Assembly (NCBI GenBank): GCA_020345785.1
Contig: CP070771.1
Location: 6,979,947 to 7,003,058 of the forward strand
Length of the DNA stretch: 23,112 nt
Source of the DNA: Desulfobacterales bacterium
GTDB taxonomy: Bacteria > Desulfobacterota > Desulfobacteria > Desulfobacterales > JAFDCJ01
Direction: 5' to 3'
Shown here: positions 1 through 8,198 of the stretch, piece by piece
How the letters are laid out: the number at the start of each line of letters is the position of its first letter
Numbering within the stretch: the stretch's first letter is position 1
Position numbers and translations under genes: made by a program
Notes under the pieces: generated by a model
What the model saw: only the letters and a program-made list of their open reading frames with translations
The model's database searches: none
Told to the model about the DNA's origin: nothing

Positions 1-735
1 AAACTGGAAAATCTGACCGTCCAGGATCTGGGTCGGGCCAAACGCATAAGCATCGACAAAGACAACACCACCATCGTTGATGGCGCCGGCTCCCGCTCGG
101 CCCTGGAAGGAAGGGTCAAGCAAATTCGCACTCAGATTGATGAGACCACCTCCGATTACGACCGCGAAAAGCTGCAGGAGCGTCTTGCCAAGCTCATCGG
201 CGGTGTCGCGGTTATCAACGTCGGTGCCGCTACCGAAACCGAAATGAAGGAGAAAAAGGCACGGGTCGAAGATGCCCTGAATGCAACCCGCGCGGCGGTT
301 GAAGAGGGTATCGTACCGGGCGGCGGTGTAGCGCTGGTGCGTTGTCTGGACGCTCTGGCCAAAATGAGAATCAAAGCAGACCAGAAACTGGGTGTCAAGG
401 TTATCATGCGCTCCATTGAAGAGCCCTTGCGTCAGATTGCCAACAACGCCGGTATGGAAGGATCGGTGGTAATCGATAAAGTCAAAAACGAAACCGGCGG
501 TTACGGCTACAATGCCGCCAGCGACACCTACGAAGATCTGATGAAAGCCGGCGTGATTGACCCCACTAAAGTGGTCCGATTGGCCCTGCAAAACGCCGCC
601 AGTGTCGCATCTCTGATGCTGACCACCCAGGCCATGGTGACTGAAAAACCTGAGGAAAAAGCTGAACCAATGCCGGGTGCCGGCGGCATGGGCGGCGGTA
701 TGGGTGGTATGGGTGGTATGGGCGGCATGATGTAA
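1..735 (+). CDS. groEL: Chaperonin GroEL, C-terminal part (5' end outside window)
   Basis: The reading frame is open from base 1 and encodes 244 residues. They match the last ~45% of GroEL (about 548 residues in full), so the gene starts upstream of the window. GroEL is the 60-kDa ring chaperonin that folds proteins with GroES and ATP in the cytoplasm. Visible family blocks are the apical/intermediate stretch LGRAKR with TTIVDG, the segment [16 protein letters not shown], the intermediate-domain block [12 protein letters not shown], and the equatorial block [13 protein letters not shown] followed by DPTKVVR. The C-terminus is the flexible Gly-Gly-Met tail that projects into the cavity, starting near base 690. 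The stop codon is followed about 30 bp later by a terminator, so groEL ends its transcription unit. Identification is secure; groES is presumably upstream but cannot be seen. Confidence 0.98.
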   Translation, partial: KLENLTVQDLGRAKRISIDKDNTTIVDGAGSRSALEGRVKQIRTQIDETTSDYDREKLQERLAKLIGGVAVINVGAATETEMKEKKARVEDALNATRAAVEEGIVPGGGVALVRCLDALAKMRIKADQKLGVKVIMRSIEEPLRQIANNAGMEGSVVIDKVKNETGGYGYNAASDTYEDLMKAGVIDPTKVVRLALQNAASVASLMLTTQAMVTEKPEEKAEPMPGAGGMGGGMGGMGGMGGMM

Positions 736-764
736 TCGCCAAACTATCCAACAACCGGTTTAAG

Positions 765-806
765 AAGCCCTTACGGCATTTCAAATAGCCGTAGGGGCTT
801 TTTTAT
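765..806 (+). terminator. Rho-independent terminator of groEL
   Basis: Thirteen-base arms (765-777 and 788-800) pair with only one G-T wobble around a 10-base loop. The right arm runs directly into a T tract (799-804). It starts 30 bp after the groEL stop codon and precedes the LysM gene's own promoter. Confidence 0.93.
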
Positions 807-925
807 TCTGTCCCGAAAAATGGCACAGCAGGTTTCGATAAGAGATCGTCGTTCTATTGAAACTGAGGGGAATGTTCTAGGGTGTCCGGGCGGATGAATT
901 AAGCTTTTCGGCAGTCTTGAAAAAT

Positions 926-952
926 TTGACAAATTACCGATAATCATATAAT
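926..952 (+). promoter_or_regulatory. Candidate sigma-70 promoter for the LysM gene
   Basis: A perfect TTGACA (926-931) and a perfect TATAAT (947-952) are separated by 15 bp, somewhat shorter than the usual 16-18. It lies in an AT-rich stretch between the groEL terminator and the LysM gene, about 60 bp before the start codon. A small 5-bp hairpin (959-971) followed by a T run lies in the leader. The hexamers are seen; activity is inferred. Confidence 0.6.
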
Positions 953-1013
953 CTTATTGCAGAAACTCTGCTTTTTAATATCAATAAAATAGATAAATGA
1001 ATCGGAGCATCAG

Positions 1014-2063
1014 ATGGACAGCAAAATGAGATTCTACCTCACCTCAAGTTTGATGATGATTATCTTCCTGTTGGCAATGCCTCTGTCTCAGGGGTGGTCA
1101 GAAACGCAGGAGACCGTGGAATATGAAACCGGTTTTTACTATACCGTCCAAAAGGGCGACACCCTCTGGGATCTTTCCCAAAAGTTCTCCGACACCCCCT
1201 GGCAGTGGCCGGAAATGTGGAAGGAAAACGATCAAATTGCCAATCCTCACCGTATATATCCGGGAGAACGCATTCGTTTGTATCGGCGCCGCGGTGCTCA
1301 AGGGTATGGCTCCGGCGAGGGGACGGCCGGTGAGGATACAGGCCTAAAGGATAAGCCGGAACTCACCAAAATGCTGTCCTATGAATATGCCGCCATCGAT
1401 CGGGTCGGATTCATTCGCAAAGAACCTGTTCTCTCCTACGGTACCATCTTTAAGGTGGAAGGACAAAAGGAGATGATCAGCTCAGGGGATCTGGTGTATA
1501 TCAAACCACAGGAAAATATTGAGCTCACACCCGGTGAGAAGTACACGGTCTATCGCACGTTAAAACCGATCGTAGACAAGAAAACCAACGAATTCATCGG
1601 TATTCAGCACTATTTTGCCGGCGCCGTGGAAATTATGATCAAAAGACCTGAGTTTGTTCTGGCCAGAGTTGTGGCCAGCTACCGCCCGATTAAGGTTGGT
1701 GATTTGCTGATGCCATACATGCGACGCATGCCAAGTGTTTCGATGCAGCCGACCCCGCCGGGTCTCGAAGGCAGTATCATCGTATCCGAAGAACATCAGT
1801 CAATATTTGGCGAAACCACCATCGCATTCATCGACAAGGGAAGAAGCGCAGGTGTTGAACCCGGCCAGTTGTATTGGATTTTCAAACAGGAACAATATCG
1901 CATTAATCCCAAGGACGAACTTGCGGTTACACTCACACCGGTATTATTGGGCGAATTACTGGTGCTGCATACCGAAAATACAACCTCCACGGTGATGATC
2001 ACGGATTCGCGCACCGCCATTTCTGCCGGTGCCAGAATTATTGCACCGTTTAAGCTGGAATAA
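1014..2063 (+). CDS. Secreted LysM-domain protein, function unknown
   Basis: The protein has 349 residues. An N-terminal hydrophobic stretch (about residues 8-26) looks like a Sec signal peptide. One LysM domain follows at about residues 43-90: it begins YTVQKGDTLWDLS, contains the WPEMWK block, and ends IYPGERIRLY. LysM domains bind peptidoglycan or other N-acetylglucosamine polymers, so the protein is probably periplasmic or wall-associated. The remaining ~250 residues form no domain I recognise. They are rich in predicted beta structure and contain two possible repeats around SGDLVYIKP and EPGQLYWIF. The start is supported by GGAG at 1004-1007, six bases before the ATG. The gene has its own promoter and is convergent with the pilus operon. 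No catalytic motif is visible, so a structural or binding role is more likely than hydrolysis. Confidence 0.9.
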   Translation: MDSKMRFYLTSSLMMIIFLLAMPLSQGWSETQETVEYETGFYYTVQKGDTLWDLSQKFSDTPWQWPEMWKENDQIANPHRIYPGERIRLYRRRGAQGYGSGEGTAGEDTGLKDKPELTKMLSYEYAAIDRVGFIRKEPVLSYGTIFKVEGQKEMISSGDLVYIKPQENIELTPGEKYTVYRTLKPIVDKKTNEFIGIQHYFAGAVEIMIKRPEFVLARVVASYRPIKVGDLLMPYMRRMPSVSMQPTPPGLEGSIIVSEEHQSIFGETTIAFIDKGRSAGVEPGQLYWIFKQEQYRINPKDELAVTLTPVLLGELLVLHTENTTSTVMITDSRTAISAGARIIAPFKLE

Positions 2064-2168
2064 GATGGCCGCAGGCGTCGGCTTGCCTCCCTCTCTCCGC
2101 CGGTCATAATGAAGATAACCGGTTGAGGGATCGATACATCTTCTCCCTTTGCTGCATGATGGAACCAC

Positions 2169-2212
2169 AAAAAAAGCGCCGTTTCCCAATATGGGGAAAC
2201 GGCGCTTTTTTT
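2169..2212. terminator. Bidirectional terminator between the LysM gene and the pilus operon
   Basis: Perfect 12-bp G+C-rich arms (2176-2187 and 2194-2205) enclose a 6-base loop and are flanked by A7 on the left and T7 on the right. It therefore forms a terminator hairpin with a U tract on either strand. It is placed to end the + strand LysM transcript and the minus-strand pilY1 operon transcript. Confidence 0.93.
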
Positions 2213-2222
2213 ACTAAAACAT

Positions 2223-2338
2223 GCGGAGCATAAGCGGAGCATAAAACGATTAATCCGCCGGAACTTCGATCGAACGACTTTCTTCCGTTCTCAAAGCACA
2301 ATTTACAACCTCGGCCGGATTATTTTCCGGACGGATTA
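2223..2338. repeat. Tandem 11-mer pair and flanking imperfect inverted repeat
   Basis: The 11-mer GCGGAGCATAA occurs twice head to tail (2223-2233, 2234-2244). Just after it, TTAATCCGCCGG (2250-2261) is mirrored, with one extra base, by the sequence at 2327-2339, which overlaps the stop codon of the minus-strand gene ending at 2336. A smaller hairpin CCGGA/TCCGG lies at 2315-2330. Function is unknown; it may add to transcript-end structure. Confidence 0.5.
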
Positions 2339-2791
2339 ATTAAGCGGCTTAACTGCCCGAACCTGCCGAACTGCGGTCCGTCGCTGGTCTGTTTGTCCCC
2401 TTGGCGGATGGTCGCTGGATATTTGAATCAGCTCAGCAATGACGCGACCGTCGGGCAGCTGCAAGCCCCGCACCAGCACGGTTTGTCCGCGATCTAATGA
2501 TTCAAATGCGACGGCTCCACCCTCGGCATCGGAAATTACCGTTAACAGATGTTCCGATCCAACCATGAGATCAACCACAAAGATTTCATTTTCAGCAACG
2601 ATGAGCGTGTTTTTTCCAAGGTCGATCTCCATGATCGGTGCGGTGAGTTCAAAGGGGCCGCTGTATTCCAGCTCCTCCGGTGTAATTGGTTTGGTGGAAT
2701 CCGCACTGCTCTGATTCGGGCACCAGTAAACGATCAGAGTCATTGTCAGCATCGCCCAAAGACACCGTTTGAGTAAATGCACGTTATTCAT
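2336..2791 (-). CDS. Small secreted protein at the end of the pilus operon, unknown function
   Basis: The protein has 151 residues with a likely Sec signal peptide (hydrophobic residues 11-22, possible cleavage after SSA at 30). The mature part has alternating beta-strand patterns: a strand around IMEIDLGKNTLIVAEN, then a block with RGQTVLVRG and LPDGRVIAELIQI. The rhythm (strand, short turn, LxxGxxVxVxG, then DGxxxAxxI) resembles small OB-like DUF5666-type domains, but I cannot prove membership. The C-terminus is basic and probably disordered. A clear GGGAGG (2797-2802) lies five bases before the ATG. The gene is 83 bp downstream of pilY1 on the same strand with no terminator between, so it is probably co-transcribed. 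This suggests, without proving, a role in pilus biogenesis or adhesion. Confidence 0.8.
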   Translation of the reverse strand: MNNVHLLKRCLWAMLTMTLIVYWCPNQSSADSTKPITPEELEYSGPFELTAPIMEIDLGKNTLIVAENEIFVVDLMVGSEHLLTVISDAEGGAVAFESLDRGQTVLVRGLQLPDGRVIAELIQISSDHPPRGQTDQRRTAVRQVRAVKPLN

Positions 2792-2874
2792 TTATTCCTC
2801 CCACGAATTACATTTATTTGAATGTTGAAACAGGTTTGAATTCTGTCACTTTTGATAATTATTGCGATCGCCGC

Positions 2875-5800
2875 CTAGAACATCTGCGTCCAATAGTAGG
2901 TGTACATATCCTGGGTGGCGATGGTCGGCATACTGACAATACCGCCCTCAACCCCGATAAAGATACGCGCTCCGCCGGCGAGAACGGCGATTACCGGCGC
3001 CGACGGTATGGCCGTGCCGATAGCCACACTGCGGTCTTTCTTGCCAAGCTCGACAGTAGCGCCGGAATGATCTGTTTCAACATCACTGGAGAGATCAAGC
3101 ACCGAACCGCCGGTTTTGTAATGAACCGCATAGAGACGGCCAACGCCCCGGACCGTCGAAACAGCGCAGGCATCCTCGGTCTCGGGTTCAGTGCCGGAAG
3201 ACGGCGTATAGGTCGTAAAATAAACAACGCCTCCATAAACCCGCGGGGAGGCCACCACTTTTTCACCGGGGTTTTCCAAGCGAATAAACCAGCCATTGGC
3301 GCTGTCCAGGGCGGCTTGGACACTTGCCTGTTCGGCCTCGGTTCCCAGCTGAATTAAATCATCGGTCACATCCACCAGGTCCGATTCGGTCAGCGTCGCG
3401 GCACTTGCCCAATCATTCTTAACGGCGTAAATACGGTTGACCACATTGGTTTCTCCCGGATCACTCCGGTCACCGGTACCGAAAAATATCATTTCGCCGA
3501 TTTCTTCTCCCACCGCGTCAGGGGCATACATAATCTTGCGCTGCACACCATCTGCCGAGGCGTTGAACAGTTTTTTGGCACTCCAGTTCCCGTCCACCAC
3601 CACCTGGGTGATGGAACTGGAACATACCAAAAACGTCTGAGCTTCGTCGTCTTTAAAGGCAAATACCTGGCCGCCCAGATCACCGGCATAAACCCGACTG
3701 TGGATTCCATCGCCGTCGTGATCCAGGGCGGTAATGTCGACAATGGAGTGGGTCATCCCCAGAGAGGCATGACTGACGGCATTGAAGTTAAAGTTGTCCA
3801 CCCGGCTTCCGCTGGTAACGTTTACGGCAAATAAGGCCTTGCCGAGCGTATCCGCGGCGCTGGGGGTATCAAGGTCCTGATTATTATCATAGCCGCCGGG
3901 AATTAAAAATACGTCCTCGGCGGTGGTTTCGATGCTTAAATTACAATCCGGCGTTGTAACAACGGAACCGGTTGCAATGGTGGCTCTTTCCGGCTTGCCC
4001 CATGACTGCCCCAGAATTTCATAGGTATCCGTATCCGGATCGTTGGTGGGGTTCGGATCAAGAATATTCGGTCCAATGCTGTAAAGCCAGCTGGGTGCCG
4101 TCGGTGAGGTTATATCCAGGGCAGTGTAGGTATTACCGCCCCGCCGCTCTCCGACAATCATAATCATCTGACTGTCGTTGGTGTAGACCACCGGTGAGCC
4201 GTCGATAAAATAGTCGTGGTCAGCATTGGTCAGCAGATTCAATCTGCCCAACTGGCTCGGCGGTATGAAAGACCAGACTTCACTGCCGTCGTCATCATCG
4301 ATACAGTGCAGCATGCCGTCGTTGGCGCCGGTATAAATCATGGTCTTCTGGTCGTTGGTGGCCGGATTACCGTCCGGATCGGGATAATACACCACGACCG
4401 GTTCCGAATGAATGATGTCGCCAAACCAGCCGTTACGAACCGTGGCCATCAGGTTCTGGCGGTCCGTGTCGCTGGCAACCCCCACAAGCGCATTGGTAAT
4501 GCTGGTATTGGTATCCACGAAGGCATTGGATGTGTCTGTGAGCAATGCCTCGGTGCCGGTGTAGGTGTAGACATTGCGGCTACCGGATCCTTCGATCAGC
4601 AACTGCAGGACCTCGGCGGCACCTCCGGCGGAGACATCCGGTCCATCATTGCCCAGTGTGGTCCAGAATGACAGGGCATTGTTTTTTATCAATCCCTCGG
4701 GCGTCGTGGCGACAACGTCGTTGGCATCATAGAGGATGCCGTCGCTGTCCAGGGAGTAGCGCTTGATGTTGCCGATCCAGCGGCCGCTGAGCTGGGGTTT
4801 GAAAAATCCCAGGTAGATTCGATCACCGGCATAGGTACGGTTCATGCGGCTGATAGGCACCACCGGGGCGACAAACACCGCATTTTCTTCGGAAATACTG
4901 GACATGATATGGTAGAAGGCTTCACTGAGGGTGGAATAATTGGTGGCCGTGTAATATTCGCCGCCGCCGTTGCCGGCGGTGTCCTGCAATAGTTGATGGT
5001 TCAGCTGAAAGCCGATGGTGTAGGTGACAACATTCTGCTTGTCAAATGAGGTCCCGTCGCCCAGCGTGGGATTACAGTCGTTTTCATACAGATATTTGGC
5101 CACATCATCCAGGTAATCGGAACCGTTGCTGTCATAGGTGCCCGGATCATTACCGTCGTTATCGTAATCGCCGATTTTATCGCCGTTGATATAATTCGTG
5201 CCTGTCAGTTTGGCGTCTATATCCTGGGTCGGCTGTCCGTCCGTCATGATAATGACATAGTTTTTCTGACAGCGCTCCTGCATGGGCGAGGTGTAGGTAG
5301 TGCCGGAGTTAAACCAGCTGGTCATACCGGCAAAGTACAGGCCGGCTTCAGCCAGGGTCTCGGCCAGAGGCGTCCAGCCGTCCGCATTAATTTCACTAAT
5401 CCGGGTTTTGATCGTTTCTTTGGCCGTGCCGCATGCGGCGATAAGTCTGCCCCCGTGTTCTTGGTTGAAGCGCATGGCACCGAAACGCACGCCGTCGGTT
5501 CTGTCGATCAGGTCCCTGATGACCTCTTTGGCGACATCGATCCGGGTGCGGCTGGCGCCCACGCCGGATTCGACATAGTTCATGTAGTTGCCCATTCGCA
5601 GCGTCTTGGGTTGGCCGCGGTCGGCGCAGGCATAATTATACCTTGAACCGGTGATGCGCCCGGAGGCGTAACCCTGTATCAGCAGCATGTCCGATACCTC
5701 GGTACAGTTCAGATCATCGATATGCGGTGCGAATTCCACCCATACATATTCACGATCGATCCGCTGGCGGACATATATCGCATCTTTGGTATACGAACCG

Positions 5801-5997
5801 GTGTAAACAGCCATGGGATCGTAAGGATCACCTGGAACATCCGCAGTGTTCATGCTTCCGGAAGAGTCAAAAATTATCAATACATTGGGCTCCAGGGACG
5901 TGCTGGTGACGGTTCCGTAAATTTCGGTATCATCTGCCCGCAAAAGTAGCGGGGTGCTCAGAATCATCACCATGATGACAATTCCCAATTTTTTCAT
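2875..5997 (-). CDS. pilY1: PilY1-type type IV pilus tip adhesin/assembly protein
   Basis: The protein has 1040 residues. PilY1 proteins cap or prime type IV pili together with the minor pilins and mediate surface sensing and adhesion. A signal peptide (1-21) is followed by a von Willebrand A-like domain with the MIDAS motif DSSGS at residues 44-48 and a later MTDGQPTQ strand. The C-terminal half is the PilY1 beta-propeller: it begins near WFGDIIHSEPVVVY, with TGANDGMLHCID around residue 550 and GDLGGQVFAF after a DHDGDG loop near residue 759. That loop looks like the calcium site, but its ninth position is Ser rather than Asp. An ATG eight codons further upstream (6021) exists. I chose 5997 because AGGAGG lies seven bases before it and the signal peptide then starts MKK. 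It follows pilX by 63 bp. Identification is strong. Confidence 0.95.
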   Translation of the reverse strand: MKKLGIVIMVMILSTPLLLRADDTEIYGTVTSTSLEPNVLIIFDSSGSMNTADVPGDPYDPMAVYTGSYTKDAIYVRQRIDREYVWVEFAPHIDDLNCTEVSDMLLIQGYASGRITGSRYNYACADRGQPKTLRMGNYMNYVESGVGASRTRIDVAKEVIRDLIDRTDGVRFGAMRFNQEHGGRLIAACGTAKETIKTRISEINADGWTPLAETLAEAGLYFAGMTSWFNSGTTYTSPMQERCQKNYVIIMTDGQPTQDIDAKLTGTNYINGDKIGDYDNDGNDPGTYDSNGSDYLDDVAKYLYENDCNPTLGDGTSFDKQNVVTYTIGFQLNHQLLQDTAGNGGGEYYTATNYSTLSEAFYHIMSSISEENAVFVAPVVPISRMNRTYAGDRIYLGFFKPQLSGRWIGNIKRYSLDSDGILYDANDVVATTPEGLIKNNALSFWTTLGNDGPDVSAGGAAEVLQLLIEGSGSRNVYTYTGTEALLTDTSNAFVDTNTSITNALVGVASDTDRQNLMATVRNGWFGDIIHSEPVVVYYPDPDGNPATNDQKTMIYTGANDGMLHCIDDDDGSEVWSFIPPSQLGRLNLLTNADHDYFIDGSPVVYTNDSQMIMIVGERRGGNTYTALDITSPTAPSWLYSIGPNILDPNPTNDPDTDTYEILGQSWGKPERATIATGSVVTTPDCNLSIETTAEDVFLIPGGYDNNQDLDTPSAADTLGKALFAVNVTSGSRVDNFNFNAVSHASLGMTHSIVDITALDHDGDGIHSRVYAGDLGGQVFAFKDDEAQTFLVCSSSITQVVVDGNWSAKKLFNASADGVQRKIMYAPDAVGEEIGEMIFFGTGDRSDPGETNVVNRIYAVKNDWASAATLTESDLVDVTDDLIQLGTEAEQASVQAALDSANGWFIRLENPGEKVVASPRVYGGVVYFTTYTPSSGTEPETEDACAVSTVRGVGRLYAVHYKTGGSVLDLSSDVETDHSGATVELGKKDRSVAIGTAIPSAPVIAVLAGGARIFIGVEGGIVSMPTIATQDMYTYYWTQMF

Positions 5998-6060
5998 GCC
6001 GGATCCTCCTTTTCTTGACAAAAAAAGCCAAAACCCTTGTTGCTCAAGTGAGTCTTGGCA

Positions 6061-6594
6061 TTAATACTTATTGAAAACTTTCCAGGCGCCTACCTGAATC
6101 CGCGAATTACCATCGGTTGATGTGGCGGTGATCCCGTATCGGCGAACTTCAAAGTATTTCAGACTGTATCCGGAACCTCCCGGCGGAGGGCTGATATGAT
6201 TCTGCCGCGGCAGCCGGTTGGCGGCATCACTCAAACCGGCAATGCTGGTGCCGGAATTTTCGATGCAACGCGCCTCGATGGTGGCAAGCGGCAGGCCGTC
6301 GGGACCGTTGGAAACCACAACGTTGCTGGCTGCCGTTGGATCGGCTATGAGAAAATCATCGGTCAGCCATTGGGTCGAGCCGGTGTTATAGTTGACCAAC
6401 GCATCAATAACACCGCCTTCGGCGTTGTAAAATTCCCGGATCATCAGCCCTTCATTGCGCACCACCTGTACCTCGGTGCTGGATGTCCACAGGGCCAGAA
6501 CCCCGGCCAGGATCAAAATGGCGGATACCAGGATGGCGGCACCAAGTACAAATCCGTCTTCATTGTTGACGATGTGAATTATTTTTCGGCCCAT
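6061..6594 (-). CDS. pilX: PilX-type minor pilin
   Basis: The protein has 177 residues and a prepilin-like N-terminus: a short basic leader ending in Gly (residue 14) followed by a ~22-residue hydrophobic helix. The usual Glu at position 5 of the mature protein is absent (FVLGA). This is typical of the PilX_N/GspK-like subunit thought to sit at the pilus tip. The block REFYNAEGG (about residues 53-61) matches the FYxAExG signature that follows the helix in PilX proteins. Minor pilins of this class form a priming complex with PilV, PilW, FimT/FimU and PilY1 in the inner membrane. GAGG lies four bases before the ATG. It sits between pilW and pilY1, as in the Pseudomonas-type cluster. Confidence 0.9.
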   Translation of the reverse strand: MGRKIIHIVNNEDGFVLGAAILVSAILILAGVLALWTSSTEVQVVRNEGLMIREFYNAEGGVIDALVNYNTGSTQWLTDDFLIADPTAASNVVVSNGPDGLPLATIEARCIENSGTSIAGLSDAANRLPRQNHISPPPGGSGYSLKYFEVRRYGITATSTDGNSRIQVGAWKVFNKY

Positions 6595-6607
6595 ATTTCC
6601 TCACATA

Positions 6608-7228
6608 CTATAAATTGCGGCAGCGAACTTTGGTCGTATATGTTCTGGATACGGGTTCCGCACGACCGGCCGGCTTTTCCATCGTTAACGAAACGATCAC
6701 CGACCGAATCTCATTGATATCGGTAGTGGTCTGGTCATCGGAATCCAGATAGGTAAAAGTTAGATTGGTCACATTATCCAGCATGGTTTCGGTGCCGAGG
6801 TGATTGGTTTGTTTAAGTTCGCTGCCGACCAGTTCATACTTAATATTTTCGAAATCATCAGCTGTGTCGACATCACCGTCGAAATTGACGTCCGTGGTAA
6901 ATTCAATCCAGTTGGTGGTCGGCAATTCCGCAGAGATTCCGGCTGCGAAACCGGCGTTGGCGGTTCCCAGCGGATCAAGTCCCGCCAGCCGAATATCCTG
7001 CACCATAAGTTCCACAGCGATTCGCGCGCCTTGTTGAATCCCCGCCTTAACGTTTTCCGTCGTATAGGAACGGTTCAGTTGCTCAAAGCTTTTATATATG
7101 GTCCCGAAGGCAATCGATAGAATCGCCATAACCATTAAAACTTCGATGACGGTAAATCCCGCGGTTAATCTCGTCTTCAAACCGGGTGATTTGTCCGGAG
7201 CGGAAAATGTTTTCAAATGATCCATCAT
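6608..7228 (-). CDS. pilW: PilW-type minor pilin
   Basis: The protein has 206 residues. A 23-residue leader ends AG before FTVIEVLMVMAILS, a complete class III prepilin peptidase site with Glu at position 5. After the hydrophobic helix comes RIAVELMVQDIRLAGLDP, the characteristic PilW block. An Asp-rich loop (DVNFDGDVDTADDFE) could bind calcium. It belongs to the tip/priming complex of the type IV pilus. Its ATG overlaps the pilV stop codon by four bases (ATGA at 7225-7228), which implies translational coupling. It is followed 13 bp later by pilX. Confidence 0.92.
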   Translation of the reverse strand: MMDHLKTFSAPDKSPGLKTRLTAGFTVIEVLMVMAILSIAFGTIYKSFEQLNRSYTTENVKAGIQQGARIAVELMVQDIRLAGLDPLGTANAGFAAGISAELPTTNWIEFTTDVNFDGDVDTADDFENIKYELVGSELKQTNHLGTETMLDNVTNLTFTYLDSDDQTTTDINEIRSVIVSLTMEKPAGRAEPVSRTYTTKVRCRNL

Positions 7229-7632
7229 ACCCCGTTGCCCCTCGTGTTGGTTGAGATACTGATTCTACGGGTCTGGCTGCCCTTGTTCCATTGAACCGTC
7301 ACGGTGATGCGCCGCGCCGTCGTGCCCATATTTTCGATCGTCCAGGTGCGATCATAAATCCCACCGGGTTGTCCCGCAGCGTCGATCCCATTATCGGCGC
7401 CGTTGGTTAGAGTGGTCAGGTCGGCCGTGTTCTTCAATTCCTCCATTTTGGATTTGGCAAGCATGTTGGCCTGAGTAACAATGTTGCCGCTGGTATTGTT
7501 GCGAATGGAATTAAATTGCATCGATGCTGCCGCCAGCATCGCCAGAGCCAGGATGGCCAGGGCAATCAACATCTCAATTAATGAAAACCCTTTTTGATTA
7601 TTTTCAAGAAACGTATCAGGAGTCGGATACAT
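7225..7632 (-). CDS. pilV: PilV-type minor pilin
   Basis: The protein has 135 residues from the ATG at 7632. The leader ends QKG before FSLIEMLIALAILALAM, a canonical prepilin peptidase site with Glu5, followed by the N-terminal alpha-helix. The C-terminal part has the block RTWTIENMGTTARRITVTVQW, common in PilV/GspI-like proteins. A GTG three codons upstream (7641) is also possible, but it lies almost on top of the purine-rich AAGGG. The ATG has GGTGA five bases before it and is preferred. It follows fimT by 14 bp and overlaps pilW by four. Product class is secure; the start is moderately sure. Confidence 0.88.
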   Translation of the reverse strand: MYPTPDTFLENNQKGFSLIEMLIALAILALAMLAAASMQFNSIRNNTSGNIVTQANMLAKSKMEELKNTADLTTLTNGADNGIDAAGQPGGIYDRTWTIENMGTTARRITVTVQWNKGSQTRRISISTNTRGNGV

Positions 7633-7646
7633 GGGAATCACCGCCC

Positions 7647-8147
7647 TTATTGCACGCTCATATGACCCAGTCGGTTAATCGTAATCGAACTGCTGTTGCT
7701 TTGGTTGAACAGCGGAATAGCAGTCGGCGCGCTGACCCGGTCCGGAAGCCCGCGCCCGTTAAACCGGGTGACGTCATCATCCGCAGTGAGCGGTGCGTTG
7801 TTGAATTGTAACGCCGTGAGATCAAACTGAACTCCTGCCGGCAAAGTCCTTCTTTTGATGATAGTTTCGCCGGCGGGATTCCAATCTTGCGCGACACCGG
7901 CCGGTTCTCCATTGTCCAGAAAAATGGTGTAACCATTTTGCGCAAAGCTGACGACGACAAAGGAATTCTCCCGGATTGCCCGAATTTTGGCCATTTCCAT
8001 GTCACCCATGAGATTGGTCACCGCACCTCTGAGCCGATGTCCTCTGAGCCATTGCAAATAGGGCGGCATCACAATGGCGGCAATTACCACCATGATGGCC
8101 ATTGAGACGGCCAGCTCAAAAGCTGTAAATCCCTCATTCTTTCGCAT
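7647..8147 (-). CDS. fimT: FimT/GspH-family minor pilin
   Basis: The protein has 166 residues. A very short leader (MRKNEG) precedes FTAFELAVSMAIMVVIA, a type IV prepilin site with Glu at mature position 5. The block MEMAKIRAIRENSFVVV is typical of the FimT/GspH pseudopilin domain, as is the late FNGRGLPDR motif. In Pseudomonas-type systems FimT/FimU joins the other minor pilins to the pilus shaft; related FimT proteins also bind DNA in competent bacteria, which cannot be judged here. The ATG is preceded by GGGAG eight bases upstream. It is the first gene of the operon and lies about 25 nt downstream of the predicted sigma-54 transcription start. Confidence 0.92.
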   Translation of the reverse strand: MRKNEGFTAFELAVSMAIMVVIAAIVMPPYLQWLRGHRLRGAVTNLMGDMEMAKIRAIRENSFVVVSFAQNGYTIFLDNGEPAGVAQDWNPAGETIIKRRTLPAGVQFDLTALQFNNAPLTADDDVTRFNGRGLPDRVSAPTAIPLFNQSNSSSITINRLGHMSVQ

Positions 8148-8182
8148 AATTTCAACTCCCGTGATGATTCAATCATTATAAA

Positions 8183-8198
8183 TACAAAACTTGTGCCA
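8183..8198 (-). promoter_or_regulatory. Candidate sigma-54 promoter of the pilus operon
   Basis: On the minus strand the sequence reads TGGCAC, five bases, then TTGTA. It matches the -24/-12 consensus TGGCAC-N5-TTGCW with one mismatch (GT instead of GC at -12). GG and GT are spaced by exactly ten bases. The expected transcription start is near 8172, giving a leader of about 25 nt that contains the GGGAG ribosome site. RpoN control of pilin genes is well known in Pseudomonas, Geobacter and Myxococcus; activity here is inferred. Confidence 0.65.

Noticed and set aside
5998..6021. Upstream ATG for PilY1
   Set aside because: The strong AGGAGG lies between it and the second ATG, and the signal peptide begins properly only at the second.
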